From the NCBI GenBank assembly GCA_028290285.1, contig JAQGKD010000113.1, positions 93,378 through 157,377 on the forward strand: DNA of 64,000 bases. Direction: 5' to 3'. Positions 24,313 through 30,886 of the stretch are shown here, in pieces. The notes beneath the pieces are model-generated. The model saw only the letters and a list, made by a program, of their open reading frames with translations, was not told the origin of the DNA and made no database searches. The DNA comes from Hyphomicrobiales bacterium (GTDB lineage: Bacteria > Pseudomonadota > Alphaproteobacteria > Rhizobiales > Beijerinckiaceae). The position numbers and the translations under genes were made by a program. Position 1 is the stretch's first letter; each line of letters begins with the position of its first letter.

Positions 24313-24315
24313 GTG

Positions 24316-24732
24316 TCATCGAACGACGATGTTAAACGTGAATGTTCGATGGGCGCCTGCTGAGTTGATAACTTCGACCACAATTTGGTCTTGGCCCTTG
24401 TAGCCCTCATTCGGCGTGTATGTCAGAGACTTGGCGTCCACAAGCTTACCAGTGCACTGCCTGGATAGCGTCTGCGGCTCCGCCGGGGCAACTGGGACCT
24501 TGCGGTCAACGACCGCGGCGCGACCGTTCCTTGGCTCTTCATCAATGCTCACGTTGACCCAGTCGATGGGCGTGCAGTCAGCGCGAAGCGTGTAAAAGTC
24601 ACGAAACGAGGAAACACGGCCAGCGACCGCGTACTTTTCTGCAATCTCATTCGCTGGTGGGGGCTGAACCTGAGCCACCGCGGGTTGCAGAAAACAAAGT
24701 GATGCCAGAGTTGCGGGGCCTAATCTATTCAT
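24316..24732 (-). CDS. Exported phage protein with Ig-like C-terminal domain
   Basis: A 138-residue protein with a signal peptide (MNRLGPATLASLCFLQPAVA, cleavage after AVA). The mature part has a Cys pair (RADCTPIDW and SRQCTGK). The C-terminal segment SLTYTPNEGYKGQDQIVVEV resembles bacterial Ig/cadherin-like repeats. ATG 24732 is fixed by a strong ribosome site (GGGAGGAA) about six bases upstream; the longer frame lacks one. It probably acts at the cell envelope of the lysogen or in lysis. It is the first gene after the early-operon terminator. Confidence 0.7.
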   Translation of the reverse strand: MNRLGPATLASLCFLQPAVAQVQPPPANEIAEKYAVAGRVSSFRDFYTLRADCTPIDWVNVSIDEEPRNGRAAVVDRKVPVAPAEPQTLSRQCTGKLVDAKSLTYTPNEGYKGQDQIVVEVINSAGAHRTFTFNIVVR

Positions 24733-24849
24733 GTGAGTTCCTCCCAATTTAACCCTTAGGGAAGACCCAGGCACACCTCAACGAGTAGCTCTGGAGTTGG
24801 TTGACGAGTCGCCAACAGCCTGACGTCAATCCTGACTGCACACGTAATG

Positions 24850-24886
24850 CAAACGAAAACGCGCCCGGCTTTTCAGCAACGGGCGC
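24850..24886 (-). terminator. Intrinsic terminator after the NusG-like gene
   Basis: A 7-bp stem (gcgcccg/cgggcgc, loop of about 12) is followed on the minus strand by a T-rich run (gttttcgttt). It is placed about 65 bases downstream of the NusG-like gene stop. It would separate the leftward early operon from the late operon, which makes it a likely target of the antiterminator encoded just upstream. Confidence 0.7.
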
Positions 24887-24951
24887 TTACGACGCTAAAC
24901 GCAGCGCTACACGAAATCTCGTGCACGCTGCAAATCAGTTCGGCTATGAAT

Positions 24952-25551
24952 CTAACTGACAACCTTGAGGTCGGCAAGCCCCATCCGGAACGGCATGTCA
25001 TGACCCATCATGCGGATCAGAACCTCCGCCCGCCATCCGGGCAGCAGCTTCCTTATGGTCGCTTTGACCCCCTGGAATGGCCCGCTCACCACTTCCGTGC
25101 TCTGGCCAATCGTCAGCCCAACCTCTTTCAGATCACGCGGCTCGCGCGTGGAATCGAACTCTCCCTTGTCCTCGCGCGCCATAATCTCCTCGATCAGCTC
25201 GCCTGGGATCGGAATCGGCAGCCCGTCGCTCCGCACAATCGACTCCACGCCGTTGGTAGAGCGCAGATGGTAGAACGGCATCTCGCGCCTCAATGAACTC
25301 ACGAAGAGATATCGCGTGAACAGCGGACGCTCGACAGACACCTTAGCTTTCCGTCGGCCGAGGACGACGGTCTTCTTCAGCAGCGGCAGGTAGGTAACAA
25401 ACCCTTTCTGGCGCAGCCCGAGTTCTGCACGCTTCTCGCAGTTCACGTTGCAGATGACGACGTACCAAACCTTCGGCATCACGTCGGGCCGCCGAGCATA
25501 GTGGCTCGGGACGCGATTCGTGAGCGACGAGGGCTTATGCGGGCGACCCAT
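24952..25551 (-). CDS. Phage NusG-family antiterminator
   Basis: A 199-residue NusG/RfaH paralogue. The N-terminal NGN domain begins at about residue 25 (MPKVWYVVICNVNCEKRAEL) and includes FVTYLPLLKKTVVLGRRKAK and PLFTRYLFVSSL. The C-terminal KOW motif is STEVVSGPFQGVKATIRKLL. It binds RNA polymerase and modifies elongation; in a phage the obvious role is antitermination of the late operon. The start at 25551 has a GGAAAG ribosome site and adds a 24-residue basic leader. It is the last gene of the early operon, the position of a late regulator such as lambda Q. Confidence 0.82.
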   Translation of the reverse strand: MGRPHKPSSLTNRVPSHYARRPDVMPKVWYVVICNVNCEKRAELGLRQKGFVTYLPLLKKTVVLGRRKAKVSVERPLFTRYLFVSSLRREMPFYHLRSTNGVESIVRSDGLPIPIPGELIEEIMAREDKGEFDSTREPRDLKEVGLTIGQSTEVVSGPFQGVKATIRKLLPGWRAEVLIRMMGHDMPFRMGLADLKVVS

Positions 25552-25581
25552 AGGGTTCTTTCCTTTCGAGCAGCGGGGCAT

Positions 25582-26430
25582 TCAGGAGCCACTCACGTAA
25601 TGCGGAACGCAGGGCTTGCCATCGTGAGGCCGCAGCATCGAGCGCATGAGCGCCTCGCTCTTGCCGGCCGCTACGATCTCGCGCCAGCGGTCGGAGCCTT
25701 CTGGCACCCACTCGATGTCCGTGGCACCAGCTGAGGTCTTGCGCAGGGCCTTCCACTGGCGGGTCAGAAGGAAGCCAGAGGAATACATCGGCTCACGCCC
25801 CGCCCGCTTGGCCTCGGCACAGTAGGACGCTGCATGGGCCACCGCTTGGGCGCGATCATCGTCGCTGAGTTCCGCCCAGGCTTTCCGAGATTTGATGATG
25901 TCGTCGTTTGCAGAACGAGGGCTGAACACTTCTGCAAAATCTGACCAATCAACACCACCACTGAGCGCGGGCGCAGCCCGTGCGTCTGATGGTGTTATCT
26001 GACAAGGTTCTCTAACAGATTCATCCTCTATATTGCGGCAGATATTGCCGGTGACTTTGGAAAAATTTGCCGGTGACTTTGGAAAATTCTGCCGCTTACG
26101 ACCTGCGGCAGATTTTGCCGGAAGGATCGTGACAGCCCCTAGTTCTAGTGGCTCATCGACAGTAGGCATACAAAGCACGATGAGGTCCGAGCTCTTGCTT
26201 CCCGTGCTTCTGCGGCGTTCATGTCGTTTGATCAGGCCGAGTTCCTCAAGCCGCATCAGGTGCGTCCGCACGGAGCGCTCCGAACATCCGGTGCGCTTAG
26301 CAAGCGTGTCTTGGCCCGGAAAGCAGGAGCCGTCCGCGCCTGAATAGGCCGCGAGGATGATCAGCAGGAGCTTGGATCCTGGATCTCCGGTGTCCTGTTC
26401 GAGAGCCCAGTTCTGGGCGGCAAAACTCAT
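25582..26430 (-). CDS. Lambda O-like replication initiator with winged helix
   Basis: A 282-residue protein. Residues 1-75 are a winged-helix domain (LIILAAYSGADGSCFPGQDT, then LAKRTGCSERSVRTHLMRLE) of the type at the N-terminus of phage O-like initiators. Residues 95-150 are low-complexity linker. The C-terminal part (160-260) is helical and likely recruits a helicase loader (AWAELSDDDRAQAVAHAASY). The linker is coded by the iteron-like repeats at 26034..26122, as the lambda origin lies within gene O. It overlaps the DnaA-like gene by four bases. Confidence 0.72.
   Translation of the reverse strand: MSFAAQNWALEQDTGDPGSKLLLIILAAYSGADGSCFPGQDTLAKRTGCSERSVRTHLMRLEELGLIKRHERRRSTGSKSSDLIVLCMPTVDEPLELGAVTILPAKSAAGRKRQNFPKSPANFSKVTGNICRNIEDESVREPCQITPSDARAAPALSGGVDWSDFAEVFSPRSANDDIIKSRKAWAELSDDDRAQAVAHAASYCAEAKRAGREPMYSSGFLLTRQWKALRKTSAGATDIEWVPEGSDRWREIVAAGKSEALMRSMLRPHDGKPCVPHYVSGS
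26034..26122. repeat. Iteron-like repeats, candidate phage replication origin
   Basis: A perfect 20-bp direct repeat (ttgccggtgactttggaaaa) is present at 26045..26064 and 26067..26086, a 22-bp period. A 17-bp near-repeat (gcggcagatNttgccgg) flanks it at 26035..26051 and 26105..26121, with an inverted half copy at 26088..26096. The 22-bp period is not a multiple of three, so the repeat is not a protein repeat and is selected at DNA level. It lies inside the initiator gene. Confidence 0.75.
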
Positions 26431-26843
26431 ATGTGCACCCTCCCCTCAGCCAAGAGTTTCGCGTATTGCCGAGCAGCGTGCAGCGCTGTCGAGTGATCAC
26501 GGTTGCCAACCAGGCGTCCGATCTGCGGATAGCTCAGCGTGGTCTCGTGCCGGAGCCGGAAGAACAGCTCCTTCCGCGCGAGCTGCAGATAGGCCTGCCG
26601 ACGCGGGCTCAGAATCTCGTTCGCGCTGACCTGATGCTTCGCGGCCACCTGCTGGAGCATGGTCTTGAAGCCGGGACCGCTGGGGCGTGATGCGACCTCG
26701 AGGATGTCGCAACGGAACACAGGGCCTATTGGCGCGCCGTAGATCGTGCGTGCCAGGGCTCGCGCCGGCGCCGGCGGGCGCTCGCCCGCAGGAGCCCGGA
26801 ACCGGGCCAGCGGCGCGCCTGAGCGGAGATTTGTCCGGTTCAT
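26427..26843 (-). CDS. Stand-alone DnaA domain IV (DnaA-box binding) protein
   Basis: A 138-residue protein whose C-terminal 75 residues match DnaA domain IV. A KTMLQQVAAKHQVSANEILS helix is followed by RQAYLQLARKELFFRLRHET and the signature LSYPQIGRLVGNRDHSTALH, equivalent to the GGRDHTTV DnaA-box motif. The AAA+ ATPase domain is absent. The N-terminal 50 residues are disordered, Pro/Ala/Arg-rich. It lies beside an O-like initiator and origin repeats and could recruit or compete with host DnaA. The family assignment is firm; the role is inferred. Confidence 0.82.
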   Translation of the reverse strand: MNRTNLRSGAPLARFRAPAGERPPAPARALARTIYGAPIGPVFRCDILEVASRPSGPGFKTMLQQVAAKHQVSANEILSPRRQAYLQLARKELFFRLRHETTLSYPQIGRLVGNRDHSTALHAARQYAKLLAEGRVHI

Positions 26844-27058
26844 GGCGTTGACCCCTTTTCCTTCAAGGCCAGGTCGCGCAACGTGTCCCGCGCGGCACGG
26901 AGTGCCTCGAGCCTACGGTTGCGACGCTGATACTCTTCGATGGGAAGCTTGCCCGCCTTCATCATCTGGCCGGCGCGCTCAAGGAAGTCGCTGCTGGCCA
27001 GGTATGTGAGATCCAGCTCGATTGATTGTTCGGCCGTCGTGTAGACGCGTTCGCTCAT
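26840..27058 (-). CDS. Small helical phage protein, unknown
   Basis: A 72-residue, highly charged, mostly helical protein (starting MSERVYTTAEQSIELDLTYL, with a KLPIEEYQRRNRRLEALRAA coiled-coil-like segment). Four-base overlaps with both neighbours show that it is a genuine operon member. No family recognised. Confidence 0.65.
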   Translation of the reverse strand: MSERVYTTAEQSIELDLTYLASSDFLERAGQMMKAGKLPIEEYQRRNRRLEALRAARDTLRDLALKEKGSTP

Positions 27059-27633
27059 GCGGCCACCTCGTCGAACTTCGTCGCTTGGTTGCCCCAGGTC
27101 GACCAGTTGTCCCGCGACTGCCGACTGAAGAGATCCAGCTTGCGCGCATGGGGAGCAAAACGGTCGATGAGCGCGTAGAACTCATCAGGCTTGCGGGAGT
27201 GCTGACGCGCGATCCCGTCGAAAATCGAGGGCAGCGCGCGAGAATATGCCGGGCGGCCGATGGCGCCGATCAGCACGATCTCGTGCATGGTCCGCGCAAC
27301 GTACCCTGGGCCCACGCGGACCTTGCCGTTGACCGTCGTCTTCCGCCAAGCGATCGTCGTGCGATAATCGAAGCCCCAGGCGGTCATGGTCTCTAGACAG
27401 CGCGGGAGCAGTGGCGCCGTCGCCCAGAGAAACAGCCACGAATTCATGCCGACGAGGTGCCCGACCGGGAGCGCCTTAATCGCCTCCATGGGCATACAGC
27501 CGTAGTGCTTTTGGGGGCTCTTCTCCTCGCCATTGCTGGAGCGCAGGTCGAACTGCCACGGCGGATCCGCAACGACGAGGTCGAACGAGAACGGGCGCAT
27601 GTCGCCAAAGGGCCATTCTGCGGAGGACGTCAT
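27055..27633 (-). CDS. MT-A70 family adenine methyltransferase
   Basis: A 192-residue DNA adenine methyltransferase. The catalytic DPPW motif is at residues 23-26 (DLVVADPPWQFD). MT-A70 features follow: KHYGCMPMEAIKALPVG, NSWLFLWATAPLLPRCLETM, then ARTMHEIVLIGAIGRPAYSR and KPDEFYALIDRF. Its probable role is self-modification that protects phage DNA from host restriction or regulates phage promoters. The stop overlaps the next gene. Confidence 0.9.
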   Translation of the reverse strand: MTSSAEWPFGDMRPFSFDLVVADPPWQFDLRSSNGEEKSPQKHYGCMPMEAIKALPVGHLVGMNSWLFLWATAPLLPRCLETMTAWGFDYRTTIAWRKTTVNGKVRVGPGYVARTMHEIVLIGAIGRPAYSRALPSIFDGIARQHSRKPDEFYALIDRFAPHARKLDLFSRQSRDNWSTWGNQATKFDEVAA

Positions 27634-27935
27634 GTGGCCTCTCCGAGGATGTCGAGAAGGCGGCCCACGAGGCCCGCCGGCTGGCCGTCTTGCAGCCGCG
27701 TTATCGCGTCACGCAACGACGCAATGGCAACACCGTGCTGCAGCGCCAGGCTCAGAACGACGGCAGCGTCACGCGCGAGCGCCGCCGCATCACTGGTGTT
27801 CTTCAGGCAGTCGATGAAGATCTCCGCAACTCGCCCATCGCTGAAGTGGCCGACGCCAGCAGTGTAGGAGATGCCGCCATGTTCGAAGCGGAACAGCTCG
27901 TGCGTACGACGTGATGGGAGAGTTTCGCGTTTCAT
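27630..27935 (-). CDS. TSCPD-domain protein (ribonucleotide reductase C-terminal-like)
   Basis: A 101-residue protein resembling the TSCPD domain found at the end of B12-dependent ribonucleotide reductases and as single proteins in rhizobial phages. The features are YTAGVGHFSDGRVAEIFIDC, a helical AAVVLSLALQHGVAIASLRD block and a GxPAGLVGRLLDIL end. ATG 27935 is chosen because it gives an ATGA overlap with the VRR-NUC gene stop. The function of the stand-alone form is unknown. Confidence 0.75.
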   Translation of the reverse strand: MKRETLPSRRTHELFRFEHGGISYTAGVGHFSDGRVAEIFIDCLKNTSDAAALARDAAVVLSLALQHGVAIASLRDAITRLQDGQPAGLVGRLLDILGEAT

Positions 27936-28285
27936 GCAGTCTCCCGCGTCGGGATACGCCAAGAAGCGAGCGCCGCCTTCACGTCATCGATGCTCCGAAC
28001 TACCGCGTACTGCACGCTCATGTTCATGAAGAGGTTGAGGATGGCTTTCTGATCCTTGTTCAGAACGCCCTTCTCGGTTTTTACCTCCAGGAAGCGGGCC
28101 ACGCCGCACGGCCCGATCAGACATAAGTCCGGGACCCCGGCGAGCTGCCCTGTCGCGCGCAGGATGCCTGCCTGGGCTTTTGTCCTGAGCCCGCCGTTTG
28201 GGACCGCGAACACGATATGCGACGGCACGCAGACGCGGAGGTACGCCACGATCGAGGCTTGAAGGTTATCCTCGACGCCTTTCAT
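27932..28285 (-). CDS. VRR-NUC nuclease
   Basis: A 117-residue VRR-NUC (PD-(D/E)xK) nuclease. It shows FAVPNGGLRTKAQAGILRAT, then the metal-binding GVPDLCLIGPCGVARFLEVK and a following Gln (LNKDQKA). Phage members act on branched or other DNA structures during replication or recombination, inside an early gene set that fits. It is coupled with both neighbours by four-base overlaps. Confidence 0.9.
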   Translation of the reverse strand: MKGVEDNLQASIVAYLRVCVPSHIVFAVPNGGLRTKAQAGILRATGQLAGVPDLCLIGPCGVARFLEVKTEKGVLNKDQKAILNLFMNMSVQYAVVRSIDDVKAALASWRIPTRETA

Positions 28286-28485
28286 TGAGTCACCTCGAGG
28301 GCGCGCGGCAGGACGTTGGCCACTGCAAACTCATCGAGGCCGAGGATGAGGCCAATCTCGTATGTGTTCACGCCGGCGCGGAACAGGCGCACAATCTCAG
28401 GCCAGTGGACGGCCTCGGCGCGCGGCAGCCAATGGCGGGAACCGCCGTGCCCGTGCGTGCACGTGCGTTGCGACAATCGTGCCAT
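28282..28485 (-). CDS. Small HTH-like phage protein
   Basis: A 67-residue protein (starting MARLSQRTCTHGHGGSRHWL) whose C-terminal half (WPEIVRLFRAGVNTYEIGLI, LGLDEFAVANVLPRAL) has the spacing of a helix-turn-helix. ATG 28485 lies two bases from the GapR stop; the longer frame adds only five residues. The regulatory role is unproven. Confidence 0.6.
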   Translation of the reverse strand: MARLSQRTCTHGHGGSRHWLPRAEAVHWPEIVRLFRAGVNTYEIGLILGLDEFAVANVLPRALEVTQ

Positions 28486-28486
28486 G

Positions 28487-28729
28487 TCAGATCTCCCCAA
28501 GCGCAGCGAGGTACAATTCGAGGATTTCTTCTTCCTCGCGGCGCTTGTCGCGATCCATGCGGCGGATGGAGAGGATCTTGCGCATGACCTTGACGTCGTA
28601 GCCGGAGCCTTTGGCCTCGGCGTAGATCTCTTTCTTGCCGTCGTTCAGGTCGCGGATCTCTTCCTCGACGTGCTCAAGGCGTTCGACAAATGCGCGCAGG
28701 TGTCCAGCGTCGACAGAATTTGTGCTCAC
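28487..28729 (-). CDS. GapR family (DUF2312) DNA-binding protein
   Basis: An 80-residue homologue of Caulobacter GapR, a nucleoid protein that binds AT-rich overtwisted DNA ahead of forks and polymerases. The sequence DAGHLRAFVERLEHVEEEIR, then DGKKEIYAEAKGSGYDVKVM and RKILSIRRMD follows the family throughout. I prefer the GTG start at 28729: it gives the usual MSTNS opening and a GTGA overlap with the gene upstream. ATG 28741 is possible. A phage copy near an origin may assist phage replication or alter host chromosome handling. Confidence 0.88.
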   Translation of the reverse strand: MSTNSVDAGHLRAFVERLEHVEEEIRDLNDGKKEIYAEAKGSGYDVKVMRKILSIRRMDRDKRREEEEILELYLAALGEI

Positions 28730-28848
28730 GAGATCACCCATTTCAGGCCGAGGCCGATGAGCAGCCAGAGGGCAGCGCCGAGCGGAGCGCCGATCACCAG
28801 GCCAAGCATGGTGGGCTTCGGATTGGCGTCGAGTGGTGGTGCATTCAT
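28726..28848 (-). CDS. 40-residue single-helix membrane protein
   Basis: A small protein with a perfect ribosome site (GGAGG about six bases before ATG 28848). It has a polar start (MNAPPLDANPKPTML) and one hydrophobic helix (GLVIGAPLGAALWLLIGLGL). The stop overlaps the GapR start. It is coded in the leftward early operon. A role in exclusion or membrane signalling is possible, but nothing in the sequence specifies one. Confidence 0.65.
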   Translation of the reverse strand: MNAPPLDANPKPTMLGLVIGAPLGAALWLLIGLGLKWVIS

Positions 28849-28997
28849 CCAAAGCCTCCAATGTTCTTGTGTTGTTCTCATGTACAGGCGCAAAAATGCG
28901 GGCCTACCCATTTGCGGGAGGTCGCCAAGATACGCAGGCGGTAGAGGGACTTTTACGCAGATGCTATGCGCCGGGGGCGCGGAAGTACGGGGTCGTT
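28849..28997. other. Short non-coding gap in the early operon
   Basis: About 150 bases between the small membrane protein and the regulator gene. No supportable gene or terminator is visible. Confidence 0.5.
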
Positions 28998-29474
28998 TCA
29001 GGCCCGACGAGTTGCCCGGGCGGTTAGCGCCTCGTCGAGCGTGTGGACCGTGGCCGAAAGGCCTCGGACCCTCGGCAGCAAATCGGCGGCTTCCTCGGCT
29101 GTACACGCGCCGTCTGCCAGCGCGTGACCGAGTTCGATTTGCACGTGCCCATTCTTGATCATCAGCTCTGCGCTCGCGTGATCGATGATCCCTTGGGGTT
29201 TGGTGGTCGCCTCCTTGGGCACCAGGACGAAGCCGGCGAGATCCGCCAGCATCGCGGAGACGATCGGCTGTCCGCATTCCGCCTCGAGGTCCGCGATGAC
29301 GTCCAGCGCGGCGAAGTCGGGCTTCTGCGCGGAGCCGCAACTTGAAATCCGCGGAGCGTTTACGCGCGTCACGCGAGCCGCGCGGTTCACACCGCCGGAT
29401 GCCTCTACTAGATCTCGGAAGGCCGCCTTCAGGCGGGCATAGTCTGCGGAAGGAAGCTGGCGTGCGTCGTCCAT
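28998..29474 (-). CDS. Phage HTH regulator, possible CII analogue
   Basis: A 158-residue protein. The first 55 residues (YARLKAAFRDLVEASGGVNR, AARVTRVNAPRIS) have the spacing of a DNA-binding domain. The pattern GG-x-N-R-A-A-R-V-T-R, then PDFAALDVIADLEAECGQPI, resembles phage regulators of rhizobial prophages. The C-terminal part is helical (TAEEAADLLPRVRGLSATVH). It is the second gene of the leftward operon, directly after the Cro-like gene, the position of lambda cII. Regulatory role is likely; the specific CII parallel is inference. Confidence 0.68.
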   Translation of the reverse strand: MDDARQLPSADYARLKAAFRDLVEASGGVNRAARVTRVNAPRISSCGSAQKPDFAALDVIADLEAECGQPIVSAMLADLAGFVLVPKEATTKPQGIIDHASAELMIKNGHVQIELGHALADGACTAEEAADLLPRVRGLSATVHTLDEALTARATRRA

Positions 29475-29730
29475 GGTGTGGCCTCAAGTTGAAGAAGACG
29501 TGCCGACGGGTCCGCGCAGAGACGGCTGAACGTTTGTCGGATTTGTTTCGGTGACGTTGCTGCTACGCTAGCCCATTGTGCTGCCATCGACCTGAAAGGG
29601 CCGGACGCACGGAAGCGTCCGGCCAAGTCAAGGGAGGAAACGCCCACAGGGACGTGCAGCGCTCGCGCGGTGCTCAGGGTGCGCGTGGCTGCGCGAAGGG
29701 GGAAAATGAAAGAGTCGTTGCTGGAACAGC
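29475..29730. other. Non-coding stretch with a strong hairpin
   Basis: The 256 bases between the regulator and the Cro-like gene hold no good gene. An open frame at 29429..29734 (minus) overlaps the regulator start by 46 bases and has no ribosome site. The stretch contains the 10-bp hairpin described at 29597..29624. Confidence 0.55.
29597..29624 (-). terminator. Strong hairpin, weak terminator after the Cro-like gene
   Basis: A perfect 10-bp stem (ggccggacgc/gcgtccggcc, loop of 6) is followed on the minus strand only by ccttt, so it is a weak intrinsic terminator at best. Its place just after the Cro-like gene recalls lambda tR1, where antitermination or NusG control is applied. It may alternatively be an RNA structure that is not a terminator. 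Confidence 0.4.
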
Positions 29731-29988
29731 TCATGCTGCTGCTCCCCTCTCAGAGCGGGCCGGGCGCGGGACATCGCTGGGCCATTCAGCGTTGGGCGGC
29801 CAATTGGCGTCGAACCATTCAACCAGTCGGTCGAACGTCCGGACATTAAAGCCAGCTCCATCACCGAGGCGCGAAAGAAACTTGTTGTCGTTCAGCGCTA
29901 ACCGGCAAGAGGTCGCAGGTTTAGTGCCGGTCGCCCGCTCGTAGGCGCCCATTAGCGCTAGGAGATTGTGTCGAAGCGTCTCTTCCAT
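29731..29988 (-). CDS. Cro-like regulator
   Basis: An 85-residue protein that matches by eye a family of short switch-region proteins in rhizobial phages: METLRHNLLALMG-like opening, then YERATGTKPATSCRLALNDN, KFLSRLGDGAGFNVRTFDRL and EWFDANWPPNAEWP. The first gene leftward of the divergent switch is the Cro position. ATG 29988 coincides with the expected +1 of the promoter at 29995..30022, and there is no ribosome site, so the message is probably leaderless. A longer frame to 30141 would run through the operators and is rejected. Confidence 0.75.
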   Translation of the reverse strand: MEETLRHNLLALMGAYERATGTKPATSCRLALNDNKFLSRLGDGAGFNVRTFDRLVEWFDANWPPNAEWPSDVPRPARSERGAAA

Positions 29989-29994
29989 GGGCTT

Positions 29995-30022
29995 AGGATA
30001 TGGAAAAATCCATATGATGCAA
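29995..30022 (-). promoter_or_regulatory. Leftward early promoter (pR-like)
   Basis: On the minus strand, -35 TTGCAT (30022..30017), a 16-bp spacer and -10 TATCCT (30000..29995). The expected +1 is at about 29988, the first base of the Cro-like start codon. The best operator (29998..30015) fills the spacer. Confidence 0.6.
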
Positions 30023-30073
30023 GCGGAAAAATACGCATATCGCCGCGATGAGTCCCAGCGGATAATTCCGCAA
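29998..30073. promoter_or_regulatory. Three tandem repressor operators (OR-like)
   Basis: Three copies of a palindrome with GGA-N4-TCC core: atatgga-aaaa-tccatat at 29998..30015 (perfect 7-bp arms), a degenerate aagcgga-aaaa-tacgcat at 30021..30038, and cagcgga-taat-tccgcaa at 30056..30073. The third overlaps a GATAAT -10-like element (30061..30066) and the repressor start codon, so the repressor probably regulates itself and may also be leaderless. Confidence 0.72.
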
Positions 30074-30837
30074 TGAAGATGGATGAAACGAACTACGTCC
30101 GTAAAGCGCTCCAGGAAGCCCTCTCGGCCAGCACAACTCACACCGCGTCAAGCCTCGCCACGGAGCTTGGCCGGAGCGTTGGCTATGTCACCGACTTCTT
30201 ACGGCATCGGAAGCATTCACTGGGCGCGCTAGAGCTCCGGAGCATCGAACAGATACTTGGCCTTTCCGAAAACCAGTTGATGCCGCCGACAAGTAGGGCG
30301 CAGAGCCTTGTTCGCTCCTATGATCCCGATGAAAGCGATGACGCTCAGATCCATGAGGAAGATCCATCTGCAACTCGATTCCCGCCGGACGCGGTAAAAG
30401 AACTTGCGGCCTCAGCAGGATTGGGAGCCGGACAGTTAATCACCACGACATACCGGCGCGAGGGTGAAGATCACGTCGCAGAGGACGCCATCCGGGATGA
30501 TTACTGGCGCATCCCACCTTATTTTGTTCACGAAGTTCTTCACGCGCGCACGCCGGATCTATTGGTTATCCAAGGCACCGGCGACAGCATGGAGCCGACC
30601 ATTCACTCCGGGGATCGGCTCGTGGCGAATACCGCCCACGTAACGCCGTCGCCAGACGGGCTATACGCCATCCGCGATGCCTTCGGTTCAATAGTGGTAA
30701 AGCGCCTAGAGAGTTATGGCCTGAATCCCCCCCGCATCAGGATTATAAGCGATAACCCGCGGCATGGATCTCAGGATGTAGGCATTGATGAAATAGCCAT
30801 CGTAGGTAAAATTGTCTTCGTAATGAAACTAGTCTAG
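30073..30837 (+). CDS. Phage repressor, HTH plus S24/LexA-type protease domain
   Basis: A 254-residue CI-type repressor. Residues 1-65 form the DNA-binding domain (SLATELGRSVGYVTDFLRHR). The C-terminal half is an S24 peptidase with the nucleophile in TGDSMEPTIHSGD (Ser172) and the general base in IVVKRLESYG (Lys210). Ala-Gly pairs at residues 115-116 and 119-120 are possible self-cleavage sites. RecA-stimulated autocleavage after DNA damage would induce the prophage. It is divergent from the Cro-like gene and has operators upstream. Confidence 0.9.
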   Translation: MKMDETNYVRKALQEALSASTTHTASSLATELGRSVGYVTDFLRHRKHSLGALELRSIEQILGLSENQLMPPTSRAQSLVRSYDPDESDDAQIHEEDPSATRFPPDAVKELAASAGLGAGQLITTTYRREGEDHVAEDAIRDDYWRIPPYFVHEVLHARTPDLLVIQGTGDSMEPTIHSGDRLVANTAHVTPSPDGLYAIRDAFGSIVVKRLESYGLNPPRIRIISDNPRHGSQDVGIDEIAIVGKIVFVMKLV

Positions 30838-30846
30838 CAGTTGGGT

Positions 30847-30873
30847 GGGCCCGGACCGCACCCGGGCATTTTT
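30847..30873 (+). terminator. Intrinsic terminator after the repressor gene
   Basis: A 6-bp GC stem (gcccgg/ccgggc, loop of 7) followed by ATTTTTG, 12 bases beyond the repressor stop (TAG). It should end the lysogenic repressor message. Confidence 0.65.
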
Positions 30874-30886
30874 GTAGTCGCGCAGG

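Noticed and set aside
26034..26122. CRISPR-like repeats
   Set aside because: Only two identical units with a 2-base spacer and no unique spacers of constant length, inside a coding gene. Iterons are the better explanation.
28726..29487. 253-codon arginine-rich minus-strand frame
   Set aside because: Its middle is a shadow of the regulator gene at 28998..29474 in another phase. Only its last 41 codons (28726..28848) have a ribosome site and protein-like sequence, and these are annotated separately.
29429..29734. 101-codon minus-strand frame between the Cro-like and regulator genes
   Set aside because: No ribosome site, a 46-base overlap with the regulator start and Ser/Ala/Arg-rich shadow-like composition. 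The stretch is treated as non-coding with a hairpin.
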